In this document: one piece after another, positions 23,089 through 31,806 of the stretch | Position numbering within the stretch: the stretch's first letter is position 1 | Layout of the letters: each line of letters starts with the position of its first letter | Origin: an uncultured Eubacteriales bacterium | GTDB taxonomy: Bacteria; Bacillota; Clostridia; Christensenellales; Aristaeellaceae | Direction: 5' to 3' | DNA length: 35,441 bases | NCBI GenBank assembly: GCA_900553295.1 | Contig: USCR01000007.1 | Location: 1-35,441, forward strand | Notes under the pieces: generated by a model | The model's input: only the letters and a program-made list of their open reading frames with translations | The model's database searches: none | What the model was told of the DNA's origin: nothing | Position numbers and translations under genes: made by a program

Positions 23089-24086
23089 ACATTCTGTATG
23101 CCTCGGACGAGAATTACCTGCGCCATGCCGCCGCGTCCATGGTTTCCCTGTGCGAACATACGCCGCCGGAGGCGGAGCTGCGGTTCCACCTGCTTTCCAT
23201 GGGGGTATCCAGTCAAGGGGCGCAGCGGCTGCGGGATACCCTGGCCCCCTATGGGCGGGAACTCTGCCTGTGGGAGCTGGGCGACCTGCGGAAGTGGTTT
23301 GATTTCTCGGTGAACTCCCGGGGATTTGCCCTGAGCACCCTGGCGCGTCTGTTTGTGGGGCGGGTGCTGCCGGAGGACGTGCATCGCGTGCTGTACCTGG
23401 ACTGCGACACCCTGCCCCTGGAGGACCTGTCCGCCCTGGAACAGTTTGACCTGAAGGGATGCCCCTTGGCCATGGCGCAGGAGCCCACGGCCCGCCACAG
23501 CCGCAAGCGCGAACTGGGCATGGCCCCCGAGCAGCCCTATTTCAACGCCGGTGTGCTGCTCATCGACCTGGACCGCTGGCGGGCAGAGGGCACGGAAAAA
23601 ACCGTCCTGGATTATTACCGGGAAAAGGGTGGAGCGCTCCTGGCCCCGGATCAGGATGCGCTCAATGGGGCGCTGGCCGGGCACATCTGCCTCCTGCCAC
23701 CCCGGTACAACTTTGGCTCCGTACAGATTTATTACCCCTGGAAGGCGCAGAAGCGCATGTCCGCCCCCGCGCCTTTCTACCCCACGGAACAGGCCTATCA
23801 GCAGGCGGCTTTTCCCCCTGCCATCATTCATTTCCTGGGCGAGGAACGCCCCTGGCGGGAGGGCAACCGCCACCCCTACCGGGCGGCCTATGAAGCGGCG
23901 CTGGCGAAAACACCCTGGCGCGGCGCGCCCATGGAAAGCGGCTGGCAGACGTATTTCCGCTGCTTTGACCTGTTCAACCGTTTGACACGGCCATTCCCCC
24001 TGCTGCGCTGGCGCATCATCAATGCGCTGATTCCCGCTTTTATGCGCTATCGGGAACAGGCCAGAAAGAAAAAGCAACATGGCTAA
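23085..24086 (+). CDS. Family 8 glycosyltransferase
   Basis: The 333-residue protein begins MNILYASDENYLRHAAASM, typical of GT8 enzymes. It has the DxD metal/nucleotide-sugar motif in LYLDCDTL (Asp106, Asp108), NAGVLLIDLDRW and DQDALNGAL; LPPRYNF and IIHFLG follow. It is a retaining transferase that would use a UDP-hexose to extend a surface glycan. The start is a GTG at 23085 with GAGGAGGA upstream, overlapping the LicD stop (GTGA). The stop lies inside the following flippase gene (overlap 8 nt), so the three genes are translationally coupled. Confidence 0.92.
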   Translation: MNILYASDENYLRHAAASMVSLCEHTPPEAELRFHLLSMGVSSQGAQRLRDTLAPYGRELCLWELGDLRKWFDFSVNSRGFALSTLARLFVGRVLPEDVHRVLYLDCDTLPLEDLSALEQFDLKGCPLAMAQEPTARHSRKRELGMAPEQPYFNAGVLLIDLDRWRAEGTEKTVLDYYREKGGALLAPDQDALNGALAGHICLLPPRYNFGSVQIYYPWKAQKRMSAPAPFYPTEQAYQQAAFPPAIIHFLGEERPWREGNRHPYRAAYEAALAKTPWRGAPMESGWQTYFRCFDLFNRLTRPFPLLRWRIINALIPAFMRYREQARKKKQHG

Positions 24087-25320
24087 AAGGCAATCTTCCC
24101 TGGGACGGGACATGGCTTTCAACTCCATGGGGTCGCTGTTTTATCTGCTGTGCCAGTGGCTGCTCACCGTGGTGGTGGTGCCTCTTTGCTCCTTTGAAGC
24201 GGCGGGCATCCTGACCCTGTCCATCTCCCTGACCAATGTGTTTTTCACCCTGGCGACCTTCGGCATCCGTATTTTCCAGGTGTCGGACAGCCAGGGCAAA
24301 TACGGACCCGGGCTGTATATCTCCACCCGGGTTTTTACGTGCGTGTGTTCCTTTGCCCTTTGCGCGGCCTTTCTGCTGTGCAACCGGCAGTACACTGCCG
24401 AGCAGGTGCTGTGCATCCTTTTCTACATGCTCTACCGTATTGGCGAGGCGCTGGTAGACGTGCTGGCCGGCGAGGAGCAAAAGGCGTACCGGTTTGATTA
24501 TGTGGGATTATCGTTTCTGTTCCGCGGGCTGACGACGCTGCTGAGCTTCTCGCTGGTGCTCTATTGTACCCGGAACCTCACCCTGACGCTGCTGGTCATG
24601 GCGGTGATGACCCTGGGCGTGGTGCTGGCCTACGATGGCCGGAAGGTCAAGGCGCTGACCGGCTTTCGCCTGCACCTGAGCTTTCGGGAGAGCTTGCCCC
24701 TGCTCCGGGAAGCCTGGCCGCTGATGCTCAATTCCGCCCTGCTTACCCTTTTGGCCGCGCTGCCGCGCTACTTTCTGGAAATGTACCACGGCAGTGAACT
24801 GCTGGGCTACTTTGGCTCCGTATCCACCCCGGCGGTGATTATTCAGGCAGGATGCAGCTTTATCTACACGCCCCTGGTGGCGCCGCTGAGCAGCCGCTTT
24901 GCCCGTGGGGATCTGCGGGATTTCCGGCGGATGCTGCTGCTGGCGCTGGGCGGCGTGCTGGGGTTTGCCGCGTGCATGTTTGCGGGCGCGGCGCTGCTGG
25001 GGCGCTGGGGGCTGACGCTGCTGTTTGGGCAGGCGATCCTTCCCTATGCCTTTCTGCTGCTGCCCGTGCTGGGCTCCACGCTGTGCATTTCCCTCATATA
25101 CTTCTTTGAAGTGCCTCTGACCATTGGCCGCCGGCTCAAGGTCATGACGGCCATTCACGGCGGCGCGGTGGTGGTGGCCGCGGCGGTTTCCCTGCTGGCC
25201 ATTCCGGCCCAAGGGTTGCAGGGGGTGCTGCTGGCGCTGTACGCCAGCGCCGGCTGCGACGTGCTGGCCATGGCCGCGGTTACGGCCCGGATGTGCCGCA
25301 AGGCAGAAACGCCCGCCTGA
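24079..25320 (+). CDS. Wzx-like polysaccharide flippase (MATE/MOP superfamily)
   Basis: The 413-residue polytopic protein has about 12 helices and the N-terminal pattern of MOP-family oligosaccharide exporters (LGRDMAFNSMGSLFYLLCQWLLT). A mid-protein segment ESLPLLREAWPLMLNSALLTL begins the second half. It would move a lipid-linked oligosaccharide across the membrane. The start overlaps the GT8 gene. The operon contains no polymerase or initiating transferase, so those must be encoded elsewhere or the glycan is not polymerised. A hairpin-type terminator follows. Confidence 0.87.
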   Translation: MAKRQSSLGRDMAFNSMGSLFYLLCQWLLTVVVVPLCSFEAAGILTLSISLTNVFFTLATFGIRIFQVSDSQGKYGPGLYISTRVFTCVCSFALCAAFLLCNRQYTAEQVLCILFYMLYRIGEALVDVLAGEEQKAYRFDYVGLSFLFRGLTTLLSFSLVLYCTRNLTLTLLVMAVMTLGVVLAYDGRKVKALTGFRLHLSFRESLPLLREAWPLMLNSALLTLLAALPRYFLEMYHGSELLGYFGSVSTPAVIIQAGCSFIYTPLVAPLSSRFARGDLRDFRRMLLLALGGVLGFAACMFAGAALLGRWGLTLLFGQAILPYAFLLLPVLGSTLCISLIYFFEVPLTIGRRLKVMTAIHGGAVVVAAAVSLLAIPAQGLQGVLLALYASAGCDVLAMAAVTARMCRKAETPA

Positions 25321-25374
25321 AACTGGTGATAGAGGCAAAGTTGCTTTTCAGGGACATGGACAGGGGAAGCATAC

Positions 25375-25404
25375 AGGCGTCGCTTTCGCGTGGCGCCTCT
25401 TTTG
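25375..25404 (+). terminator. Probable terminator of the glycan operon
   Basis: AGGCG (25375-25379) pairs with CGCCT (25394-25398), enclosing an inner CGC/GCG stem with a TTTC loop, followed by CTTTTG. It starts about 55 nt after the flippase stop. The structure has an internal loop, so it is moderately strong. Confidence 0.55.
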
Positions 25405-25427
25405 CGGAGAAAAAGGCCGTCCTTTGC

Positions 25428-25456
25428 TTTACCGAAAATATTCCATGTGCTATAAT
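25428..25456 (+). promoter_or_regulatory. Promoter of recD2
   Basis: TTTACC (25428-25433), a 17-nt spacer and a perfect TATAAT (25451-25456) predict a start near 25463, about 24 nt before the recD2 ATG. Confidence 0.65.
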
Positions 25457-25486
25457 AAAGCGATTTTGTGCCGGGAGGTGAGCAGC

Positions 25487-27721
25487 ATGGAACAGGTGGA
25501 GGCCACCGTACGGGAAACCATCTATCGAAACGAGGAAAACGGCTACTCGGTGGTTCAGTGCAAGGGCGACCGCCGGGGATTCACCGCCGTGGGCTCCCTG
25601 CCCATGCTCACCAGCGGGGAGCGGGTCACCTTTTCCGGAGAATGGACGGAGCATCCCCAATATGGCCCGCAGTTCAGGGTGACCGCCTGCCAGATCCATC
25701 AGCCCACCAGCCTGCTGGGCATTGAGCGTTACCTGGGCAGCGGGCTGATTCACGGGGTAGGGCCGTCCACCGCCCGGCAGATTGTGCAGCATTTCGGCAT
25801 GGAGACGCTGGAAGTGCTCAGCGAGCACCCCGAGCGTCTCCAGGAGGTTCCCGGCATGGGCCGCAAGCGCTGGCGGCAGATTGCCGAGAGCTTTCAGGAG
25901 CAGCAAACAGCCCGGGAGGCCATGATTTTTCTGCAAAGCTACGGTATTCCCGCCAAGCTCTCCGTGAAAATCAGCCGCCTGTATGGGGACCGTGCGCCGG
26001 ACGTCATCCGCAATAATCCTTACCGCCTGGTGGAGGACCTGGAGGGCGTGGGCTTTCTCACCGCCGACCGGATTGCCACGGCCCTGGGCATTGCCCCGGA
26101 CAGTGAATTCCGCCTGCAAGCCGCGCTGAAGTACCTTTTGCGGGATGCGGCCGCGTCGGCAGGGCATGTGTACCTGCCCCAGGCGTATTTGACCCAGCGC
26201 TGCGCGCAGCTGCTCCACGTGGAGGAGGCGCTGATTGCCCGGCAACTGCAAGTGCTGATGCTGCGCCGGGAGCTCATTGCCGGAGGCACCACGGAGGAGC
26301 CCACGGTATACCTGCCCCAGTACGATGCGGCGGAGCGGGAGGTGGCCCAGCGGCTGATGGAGCTCATGGCCGCCCTGGCGCCCCAGCAGCGCCTGGGGGT
26401 GGAAGGAGAGATCGACCGCTTTGAGCGGGAGCGGAACATCCGCTTCAGCGCCAAGCAGCGTCAGGCCATCGCCGCGGCTCTGGAGCAGGGCGTGCTGGTG
26501 ATTACCGGCGGGCCGGGCACCGGTAAAACCACGCTGATTAACTGCATGATCCGCCTGCTGGCCCAGGAGGGCGAGGTGGTGCTGTGCGCCCCCACAGGCC
26601 GCGCCGCCAAACGCATGACCGAGGCCACGGGCTATGAAGCCAAAACCATCCACCGCCTGCTGGAATATGGCGGGGATACGGACGCCTTCCATCGGGACCA
26701 GGAGAATCCCATTGAGGGGGATTGCCTGATTGTGGATGAGTGCTCCATGGTGGACCTGATGCTCATGCGGGGGCTGCTGCGGGCGCTGGAGCCAGGGACA
26801 AGGCTGATCCTGGTGGGGGACGCGGACCAGCTGCCTTCGGTGGGCGCGGGGAATGTCCTGGGGGACATTCTGCAAAGCGGGGTGATTCCCTCTGTGCGGC
26901 TTACGGACATTTTCCGCCAGGAGGGGGAAAGCCGCATCGTGGTCAACGCGCACCGGGTGAACCAGGGACAGATGCCCCTGCTCAATGAGAAGCAGACGGA
27001 CTTTTTCTTTGAGCGGCAGGAGCATTTTGCCCAAGCCGCCCAGAGCATTGTGGCGCTGGTCACCCGCCGCCTGCCGGGCTATCTGGGCTACGGGGAAAAG
27101 GAGTGGCGGAACCTGGCCATGCACAACATCCAGGTGCTGGCCCCCGCGAAAAAGGGTGAGTGTGGGGTGGCCGCCCTGAACCGTGCCCTGCAGGAGGCCC
27201 TCAACCCGCCCGGAACCGGCAAGCCTTCCCTCACCTGGGGGGAGAACATCTTTCGCCTGGGGGACAAGGTCATCCAGATGAAGAACGACTACCAGCTGGA
27301 ATGGCGGCGGAAAACGCCCGCCGGCTGGGAGGATGGGGAAGGCGTGTTCAACGGGGACGTGGGCTTCATTACCGCGGTGGATGTGGAGGAGCACTGCCTG
27401 ACGGTATGCTTCGACGAGGAAAAGGAGGCGGTATACGCCTCCGCGCAGCTGGAGAACCTGGAGCTGGCCTATTGCCTTTCCGTGCACAAGAGCCAGGGCA
27501 GCGAGTTCCCGGTGGTGGTGATGCCCGTGGTGGGCGGGCCGCCCATGCTGCTTACCCGCAATCTGTTTTACACGGCGCTGACCCGTGCCCGGCGGCTGGT
27601 GGTGCTGGTGGGCCGGGAGGAAGTGGTGCGCGCCATGGTGGAAAACGACCACATCCTGCGCCGCTATACCACCCTGGCCCAGCGGCTTACCGCCCTGGCG
27701 GGGCTGCTGCCGGGGACGTAA
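25487..27721 (+). CDS. recD2: ATP-dependent RecD-like DNA helicase RecD2
   Basis: The 744-residue superfamily 1B 5'-3' DNA helicase has an OB-like N-terminus (VEATVRETIYRNEENGYSVV), helix-hairpin-helix repeats (about 80-200; GLIHGVGPSTARQIV, VPGMGRKRW) and the motor. The motor carries Walker A GGPGTGKTT at 341-349, motif II VDECSMVD, motif III VGDADQLPSVG, motif V VHKSQGSEFP and motif VI LFYTALTRAR. The length and the N-terminal extension separate RecD2 from the RecBCD subunit. RecD2 acts in replication-fork stability and repair. The ATG at 25487 has GGGAGGTGA upstream; the frame continues upstream without a ribosome site. comF follows 26 nt later. Confidence 0.95.
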   Translation: MEQVEATVRETIYRNEENGYSVVQCKGDRRGFTAVGSLPMLTSGERVTFSGEWTEHPQYGPQFRVTACQIHQPTSLLGIERYLGSGLIHGVGPSTARQIVQHFGMETLEVLSEHPERLQEVPGMGRKRWRQIAESFQEQQTAREAMIFLQSYGIPAKLSVKISRLYGDRAPDVIRNNPYRLVEDLEGVGFLTADRIATALGIAPDSEFRLQAALKYLLRDAAASAGHVYLPQAYLTQRCAQLLHVEEALIARQLQVLMLRRELIAGGTTEEPTVYLPQYDAAEREVAQRLMELMAALAPQQRLGVEGEIDRFERERNIRFSAKQRQAIAAALEQGVLVITGGPGTGKTTLINCMIRLLAQEGEVVLCAPTGRAAKRMTEATGYEAKTIHRLLEYGGDTDAFHRDQENPIEGDCLIVDECSMVDLMLMRGLLRALEPGTRLILVGDADQLPSVGAGNVLGDILQSGVIPSVRLTDIFRQEGESRIVVNAHRVNQGQMPLLNEKQTDFFFERQEHFAQAAQSIVALVTRRLPGYLGYGEKEWRNLAMHNIQVLAPAKKGECGVAALNRALQEALNPPGTGKPSLTWGENIFRLGDKVIQMKNDYQLEWRRKTPAGWEDGEGVFNGDVGFITAVDVEEHCLTVCFDEEKEAVYASAQLENLELAYCLSVHKSQGSEFPVVVMPVVGGPPMLLTRNLFYTALTRARRLVVLVGREEVVRAMVENDHILRRYTTLAQRLTALAGLLPGT

Positions 27722-27747
27722 GCCCCGGGGAAGGGAGAAAGGGCTTT

Positions 27748-28455
27748 ATGGATGGGCCACGCCGGGCCCGGTGGCTAAGCCGCCTGGGAGACTCGCTCAA
27801 GGAGCTGCTGTGGCCCCTGGGACGTTTCTGCATCCTGTGCGGTGTGGCTACCCGCTCCCAGAGCCTTTGCCCCCGATGCCTGGCAAACCTGAGGGCCTGC
27901 GCCCTGCCCCTGGCGCACCAGCATCCTGGAATGACGGCGGCGGACGGGCTGTGCGCCGCCTTTGCCTATGAGGATGCGGCCAAGCGGCTGGTGTGGGAGC
28001 TGAAATTCGGCGCATGGGAGGAGGCAGGGGTGGTGCTGGGCTGGCACATGTCCTGGGCGGTGCGCGCCCGGGGCTGGGAGGCCGACCTGATCACCTGGGT
28101 GCCCATGCCGCAAAAGCGCAGGCGTGAGCGGGGCATTGATCATGCACGCTGCCTGGCCGAGCAGTTAGCCCGGGCGCTGGAGCTGCCCTGCGCCGGCTTG
28201 CTGGCGCGCCGGGACGAGGACGCCGTCCCGCAGCATACCCTTTCCCGGGCGGAGCGCCTCCGCCACGCCAGGGATGCCTTCTGCCCCGCCATGGACGCGC
28301 CTTCGCCGGAGGGCCTGCGGGTTTTGCTGGTGGATGACGTGCTGACCACCGGAGCCACCGCGGCGGACTGCGTCCGGGAGCTTCAGGCCATGGGGGCGGC
28401 ACAGGTGCTGGTGGCGGTGGCCTGCCGGGCCATGCACGACGATGACGAAGGGTGA
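27748..28455 (+). CDS. comF: ComF-family phosphoribosyltransferase-like protein
   Basis: The 235-residue protein has an N-terminal zinc-ribbon-like Cys4 (Cys28, Cys31, Cys41, Cys44; CILC and CPRC). It also has the conserved FAYEDAAKRLVWELKF and WVPMPQKRRRERGIDHA segments, and the PRPP-binding motif VLLVDDVLTTGATA near the C-terminus. ComF proteins are needed for DNA uptake during transformation in naturally competent bacteria and act with the ComFA helicase; many genomes keep ComF without competence. GGGAGAAAGGG precedes the ATG at 27748. It overlaps the next gene by 14 nt and probably forms an operon with recD2. Confidence 0.92.
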   Translation: MDGPRRARWLSRLGDSLKELLWPLGRFCILCGVATRSQSLCPRCLANLRACALPLAHQHPGMTAADGLCAAFAYEDAAKRLVWELKFGAWEEAGVVLGWHMSWAVRARGWEADLITWVPMPQKRRRERGIDHARCLAEQLARALELPCAGLLARRDEDAVPQHTLSRAERLRHARDAFCPAMDAPSPEGLRVLLVDDVLTTGATAADCVRELQAMGAAQVLVAVACRAMHDDDEG

Positions 28456-29638
28456 GGAAGTGTTGGCAACGAAGCCTTTGTGGATGCTGGCATTGGTGCT
28501 GTGCCTTTGCCTGGGAGCGGCGTCCTCGGCCGGTGCGGAGGCGGATGCCCTGGCACGGGACATCACCGGGCAATGCCTGTTCAACGGCCGGGAAAGCATT
28601 ACGGATCTGGAGGATGGCAACTACCGCACCTTCTGGACCAGCCACCGGCAGGAGGGTGCCCATTGCCTGATGGTCAGCGCCCCGGAAGCGGTGGGCGGCG
28701 TACTGGTCCGCTGGCGGAATCCCGCACCCCTGGCCGCCCAGGTGAAGCAGGACGGGGAATGGGTTACCGTGGCCCAGAGCGATGCTGCCTACGCGGCGCT
28801 GTACCTGCCATTGCCGGGGCTTACGGAGTTCCGGCTGGTGAACGCGGAAAGCACCTGGGCCAAGCTGGAGATCTGCGAGGTGACGGTGTACAGTCAGGGA
28901 ACGTTGCCTGAGGATGTGCAGGTATGGCGGGAACCGGCGGAGCAGGTGGACCTGATGCTCCTCTCCGCGCACCCGGATGACGAGGTGCTGTGGTTTGGAG
29001 GCTTGCTGCCCTATTACGCGGGGGAGCGGCAGAAGGAATGCCTGGTGGTATGCTTTGCCTACAATGCCTACCATCGCCGCCTGGAGCTGCTGGACAGCCT
29101 GTGGACCTGCGGCGTTCGGGCGTATCCCGTTTTTGCCGGGTATCAGGATTACCTGACCTCCACCCTGAAGGACATGTATCAGTACTGGGACAAGCAATCC
29201 CTTTACCAGGATGTGTGCAACCTGTACCGGCAGTACAGGCCGCAGGTGGTGGTGGCCCACGACAAGCATGGGGAATACGGCCACGGAGCGCACCAGGCGG
29301 TGTCCGACGCCGCGCGCAAGGCCACAAAGCTGGCCGCGGACGAAACCCAGTGCGTGGGCACGGTCAAAACCCTGGGCGTGTGGCAGGTACCCAAGGTGTA
29401 TATTCACCTGTGGGAGGAAAACCAGCTGGCCATGGACTGGCATCAGCCCCTGGCCGCCTTTGACGGGCTGACCGCCCAGGAAGTGGCCCGCCGGGCTTAT
29501 GCCTGCCACACCAGCCAGCAGCAGAAGCAATGGGCCGTGCTGGACGGAGGGATATACGACAACAGCCTGTTTGGCTTGTTCTCCTCCACCGTGGGCCCGG
29601 ATGTGGAAAAGAACGACCTGTTCGAGCACCTGGAGTGA
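28442..29638 (+). CDS. Secreted PIG-L/LmbE-family deacetylase with N-terminal carbohydrate-binding-like domain
   Basis: The 398-residue protein has a signal peptide (about 12-32). A beta-rich domain (about 40-150) resembles a discoidin/F5-8 type C fold (FNGRESITDLEDGNYRTFW). The PIG-L catalytic domain has the zinc motif AHPDDE at 176-181 and the second metal-binding segment HGEYGHGAHQ around 280. PIG-L enzymes remove N-acetyl groups from sugars. Export plus a putative sugar-binding domain suggests action on wall or host glycans; this is inference. The ATG at 28442 overlaps comF but has a poor ribosome site; a TTG at 28463 with GAGGA upstream is an alternative start that would keep the signal peptide. 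Confidence 0.85.
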   Translation: MTKGEEVLATKPLWMLALVLCLCLGAASSAGAEADALARDITGQCLFNGRESITDLEDGNYRTFWTSHRQEGAHCLMVSAPEAVGGVLVRWRNPAPLAAQVKQDGEWVTVAQSDAAYAALYLPLPGLTEFRLVNAESTWAKLEICEVTVYSQGTLPEDVQVWREPAEQVDLMLLSAHPDDEVLWFGGLLPYYAGERQKECLVVCFAYNAYHRRLELLDSLWTCGVRAYPVFAGYQDYLTSTLKDMYQYWDKQSLYQDVCNLYRQYRPQVVVAHDKHGEYGHGAHQAVSDAARKATKLAADETQCVGTVKTLGVWQVPKVYIHLWEENQLAMDWHQPLAAFDGLTAQEVARRAYACHTSQQQKQWAVLDGGIYDNSLFGLFSSTVGPDVEKNDLFEHLE

Positions 29639-29729
29639 GCTGCCGCATAGCTCCCGGCGCCTGCGCCCATACTATACATTAAACCCTTGTGTCATGAACA
29701 CCAACGGAACAAACCAAGGAGGTGCCCCT

Positions 29730-30251
29730 ATGATTGAGGGACGGCTTGTGCGCCTGCGCGCCTTTGAGCAAAGTGACCTGGACGCCAACCACGCCTTTGT
29801 AAACGACTACGCCACCCTGCAGGACATGCTGGCGGGGATGCCTCTGCCCGCTTCCTATGAGGACGAGCGCCGCTGGCTGGACCAGCAGAGCAGCTATACC
29901 CGCGGCGAGTATCAGTTTGCGGTGGAGGACGGCGGCGGGGACTTGGTGGGCCGGTGCGGCTTGACCCGGGTGGACTGGAAAAACCGCCTGGGGGAGATTG
30001 GCATGATGATTGGCGCGCCCTATCGCGGGCGGGGGTATGGCACGGAAGCCCTGGGACTTTTGTGCGACTTCGCCTTTTCCGAGATGAACCTGCATAAGCT
30101 GAAGGTGAGCGTCTTTGCCTTCAACGCTGCGGCTATCCGCTGCTATGAGAAAAACGGCTTTATCCGGGAGGGCTTGCTGCGTGCGGAGATTTTCCGTGCG
30201 GGCGCCTACCAGGACGTGGTGGAGCTGGCGCGGTTTGCCCCGGAGGCATGA
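29730..30251 (+). CDS. GNAT acetyltransferase, RimJ/RimL type
   Basis: This 173-residue protein starts at the ATG at 29730 with an excellent AAGGAGG. RLVRLRAFEQSDLDA opens the fold. The acetyl-CoA pyrophosphate loop is PYRGRGYGTEAL, and YEKNGFIREG near the C-terminus is the usual beta-bulge region. The family acetylates ribosomal proteins, amino-sugar or polyamine substrates. The context gives no clue to the substrate. The 91-bp gap to the PIG-L gene contains no strong promoter or terminator that I could identify. Confidence 0.88.
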   Translation: MIEGRLVRLRAFEQSDLDANHAFVNDYATLQDMLAGMPLPASYEDERRWLDQQSSYTRGEYQFAVEDGGGDLVGRCGLTRVDWKNRLGEIGMMIGAPYRGRGYGTEALGLLCDFAFSEMNLHKLKVSVFAFNAAAIRCYEKNGFIREGLLRAEIFRAGAYQDVVELARFAPEA

Positions 30252-30308
30252 GGCGCGGGAAAAAGCGGGGGACCTTTGCTTTTCTTGTGACTTTTTCCGG
30301 GAGGCGAG

Positions 30309-30337
30309 TTGACTTTTGCCCCAACGGCTTGTATCAT
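30309..30337 (+). promoter_or_regulatory. Promoter of the aspartate kinase gene
   Basis: TTGACT (30309-30314), a 17-nt spacer and TATCAT (30332-30337) predict a start near 30344 and a leader of about 40 nt. That is too short for a lysine riboswitch, so no riboswitch control is evident. Confidence 0.65.
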
Positions 30338-30384
30338 GTACTGCACTTACCTGTATTATGGAAGAAACGTGGGAGGGAATTCCC

Positions 30385-31701
30385 GTGAAGAAGATTGTCA
30401 CCAAGTTTGGCGGTAGCTCCCTGGCGGACGCGGAGCAGTTTGCGAAGGTCCGGCGCATTTTATCCCTGGACCCGGCCCGGCGGTATGTGGTGCCCTCTGC
30501 GCCCGGACGCCGCTTTAAGGAAGACGAAAAGGTTACCGACCTGCTCTACCGCTGCCATCACCAGGCGGCCGAGGGGGGGGATTACCAGGATACCTTTGAC
30601 AAAATTGCCGCCCGCTACATGGATATTGCCGAGGAGCTGCACCTGGGGCTGGACCTGGGCGCGGCCCTGGACGCGGTGAATGAGGGCATTGGCGCAGGCG
30701 CCAGCGCCGATTGGTGCGCCAGCCGCGGGGAATACCTCAGCGGCCTTTTGCTGGCGGACTACCTGGGGTGGCGGTTCCTGGACCCGGCGGAGGGGATTTT
30801 CTTTGACCAGAGCGGCCGCTTCGATGCCGAGCGCACCCAGGTGACGCTTTCCGCGCTCCTGGCGGACGGGGAGCCCACGGTGATTCCCGGCTTTTTTGGC
30901 AGCATGCCCGATGGACAGGTGCATACCTTCAGCCGCGGGGGCAGTGACGTTACCGGGTCCATCGTGGCCCGGGCCGCGGGCGCGGATATATACGAGAACT
31001 GGACCGATGTGTCCGGCTTCCTTACCGCCGATCCCAGGGTGGTGGAGAATCCCCGGGAGATCCGTTCCATTACCTACAAGGAGCTGCGGGAGCTAAGCTA
31101 CATGGGCGCTTCCGTCCTCCACGAGGACGCCATGTTCCCCGTGCACCGGGCAGGCATCCCCACCAACATCCGTAACACCAACTGCCCGGAGCATCCCGGC
31201 ACCATCATCAGCCTGGATATGCCCGAGGAGACGGATACCCCCACTATCACCGGCATCGCCGGCCGCAAGGGCTTCAGCGTCATCTTTGTGGAAAAGGCCA
31301 TGATGAACAGCGAACTGGGCTTTGGCCGCAGGGTGCTCTCCGTGCTGGAAGAGGCGGGGATCTCCTTTGAGCACCTGCCCACGGGCATTGACACCATGAG
31401 CGTGGTGGTAGCCGGCGAGGCCCTGGCGCCCCACCGGGAGGAAGTGCTCCACCGCATTATGGAGCAGGTGGAGCCGGACGCGCTGACCATCCATGACAAC
31501 ATGTCCCTGATTGCCACGGTGGGCCGGGGCATGGTGCACAACTGTGGTACCGCCGCGCGGCTGTTCTCCGCCATGTCCAGGGCGGGGATCAACGTGCGCA
31601 TGATCGACCAGGGGTCCAGCGAGCTGTCCATCATTGTGGGCGTGGACGACGAGGACTTTGAGAGCACCATCCGCGCCATTTATGGGGAATTTGTAAAATA
31701 A
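30385..31701 (+). CDS. Aspartate kinase
   Basis: The 438-residue aspartokinase has the kinase signature KFGGSSLAD at residues 7-15. A conserved GFFGSMPDG, TFSRGGSDVTG segment (nucleotide and aspartate binding) and DVSGFLTADPRVV follow. Two ACT domains make up the C-terminal third (about 300-438), the usual place for lysine/threonine feedback. It phosphorylates aspartate as the first step to lysine, threonine, methionine and diaminopimelate. The GTG start at 30385 has GGGAGGGA upstream; the in-frame ATG at 30358 has no site. It is transcribed alone from a strong promoter to a strong terminator. Confidence 0.95.
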   Translation: MKKIVTKFGGSSLADAEQFAKVRRILSLDPARRYVVPSAPGRRFKEDEKVTDLLYRCHHQAAEGGDYQDTFDKIAARYMDIAEELHLGLDLGAALDAVNEGIGAGASADWCASRGEYLSGLLLADYLGWRFLDPAEGIFFDQSGRFDAERTQVTLSALLADGEPTVIPGFFGSMPDGQVHTFSRGGSDVTGSIVARAAGADIYENWTDVSGFLTADPRVVENPREIRSITYKELRELSYMGASVLHEDAMFPVHRAGIPTNIRNTNCPEHPGTIISLDMPEETDTPTITGIAGRKGFSVIFVEKAMMNSELGFGRRVLSVLEEAGISFEHLPTGIDTMSVVVAGEALAPHREEVLHRIMEQVEPDALTIHDNMSLIATVGRGMVHNCGTAARLFSAMSRAGINVRMIDQGSSELSIIVGVDDEDFESTIRAIYGEFVK

Positions 31702-31717
31702 AAGAAGCATAACGGCC

Positions 31718-31760
31718 GGGAGTGCGAAAGCCTGCACGCTTTCGCACTTCCCTGTTTTTG
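31718..31760 (+). terminator. Terminator of the aspartate kinase gene
   Basis: GGGAGTGCGAAAGC (31718-31731) pairs with GCTTTCGCACTTCCC (31738-31752) with one bulged base and a 6-nt loop, followed by a T-rich tract with TTTTT. It lies 17 nt after the stop codon. Confidence 0.9.
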
Positions 31761-31806
31761 TGTGGTAGCAGTCCTTATTTTACTACGAAAGAAGGCGCGG
31801 TTCATT

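Noticed and set aside
25280..27652. A 790-codon minus-strand open frame opposite recD2
   Set aside because: It is the antisense shadow of a gene with every expected helicase motif; its translation is rich in His, Gln and Gly with no recognisable domain and no ribosome site.
28091..29629. A 512-codon minus-strand frame opposite the PIG-L gene
   Set aside because: It is a shadow of a gene with signal peptide and AHPDDE motif; its own translation has low-complexity Pro/Arg runs.
30252..30384. Possible lysine riboswitch or T-box upstream of aspartate kinase
   Set aside because: The predicted leader is only about 40 nt, too short for either, and the promoter lies close to the start.
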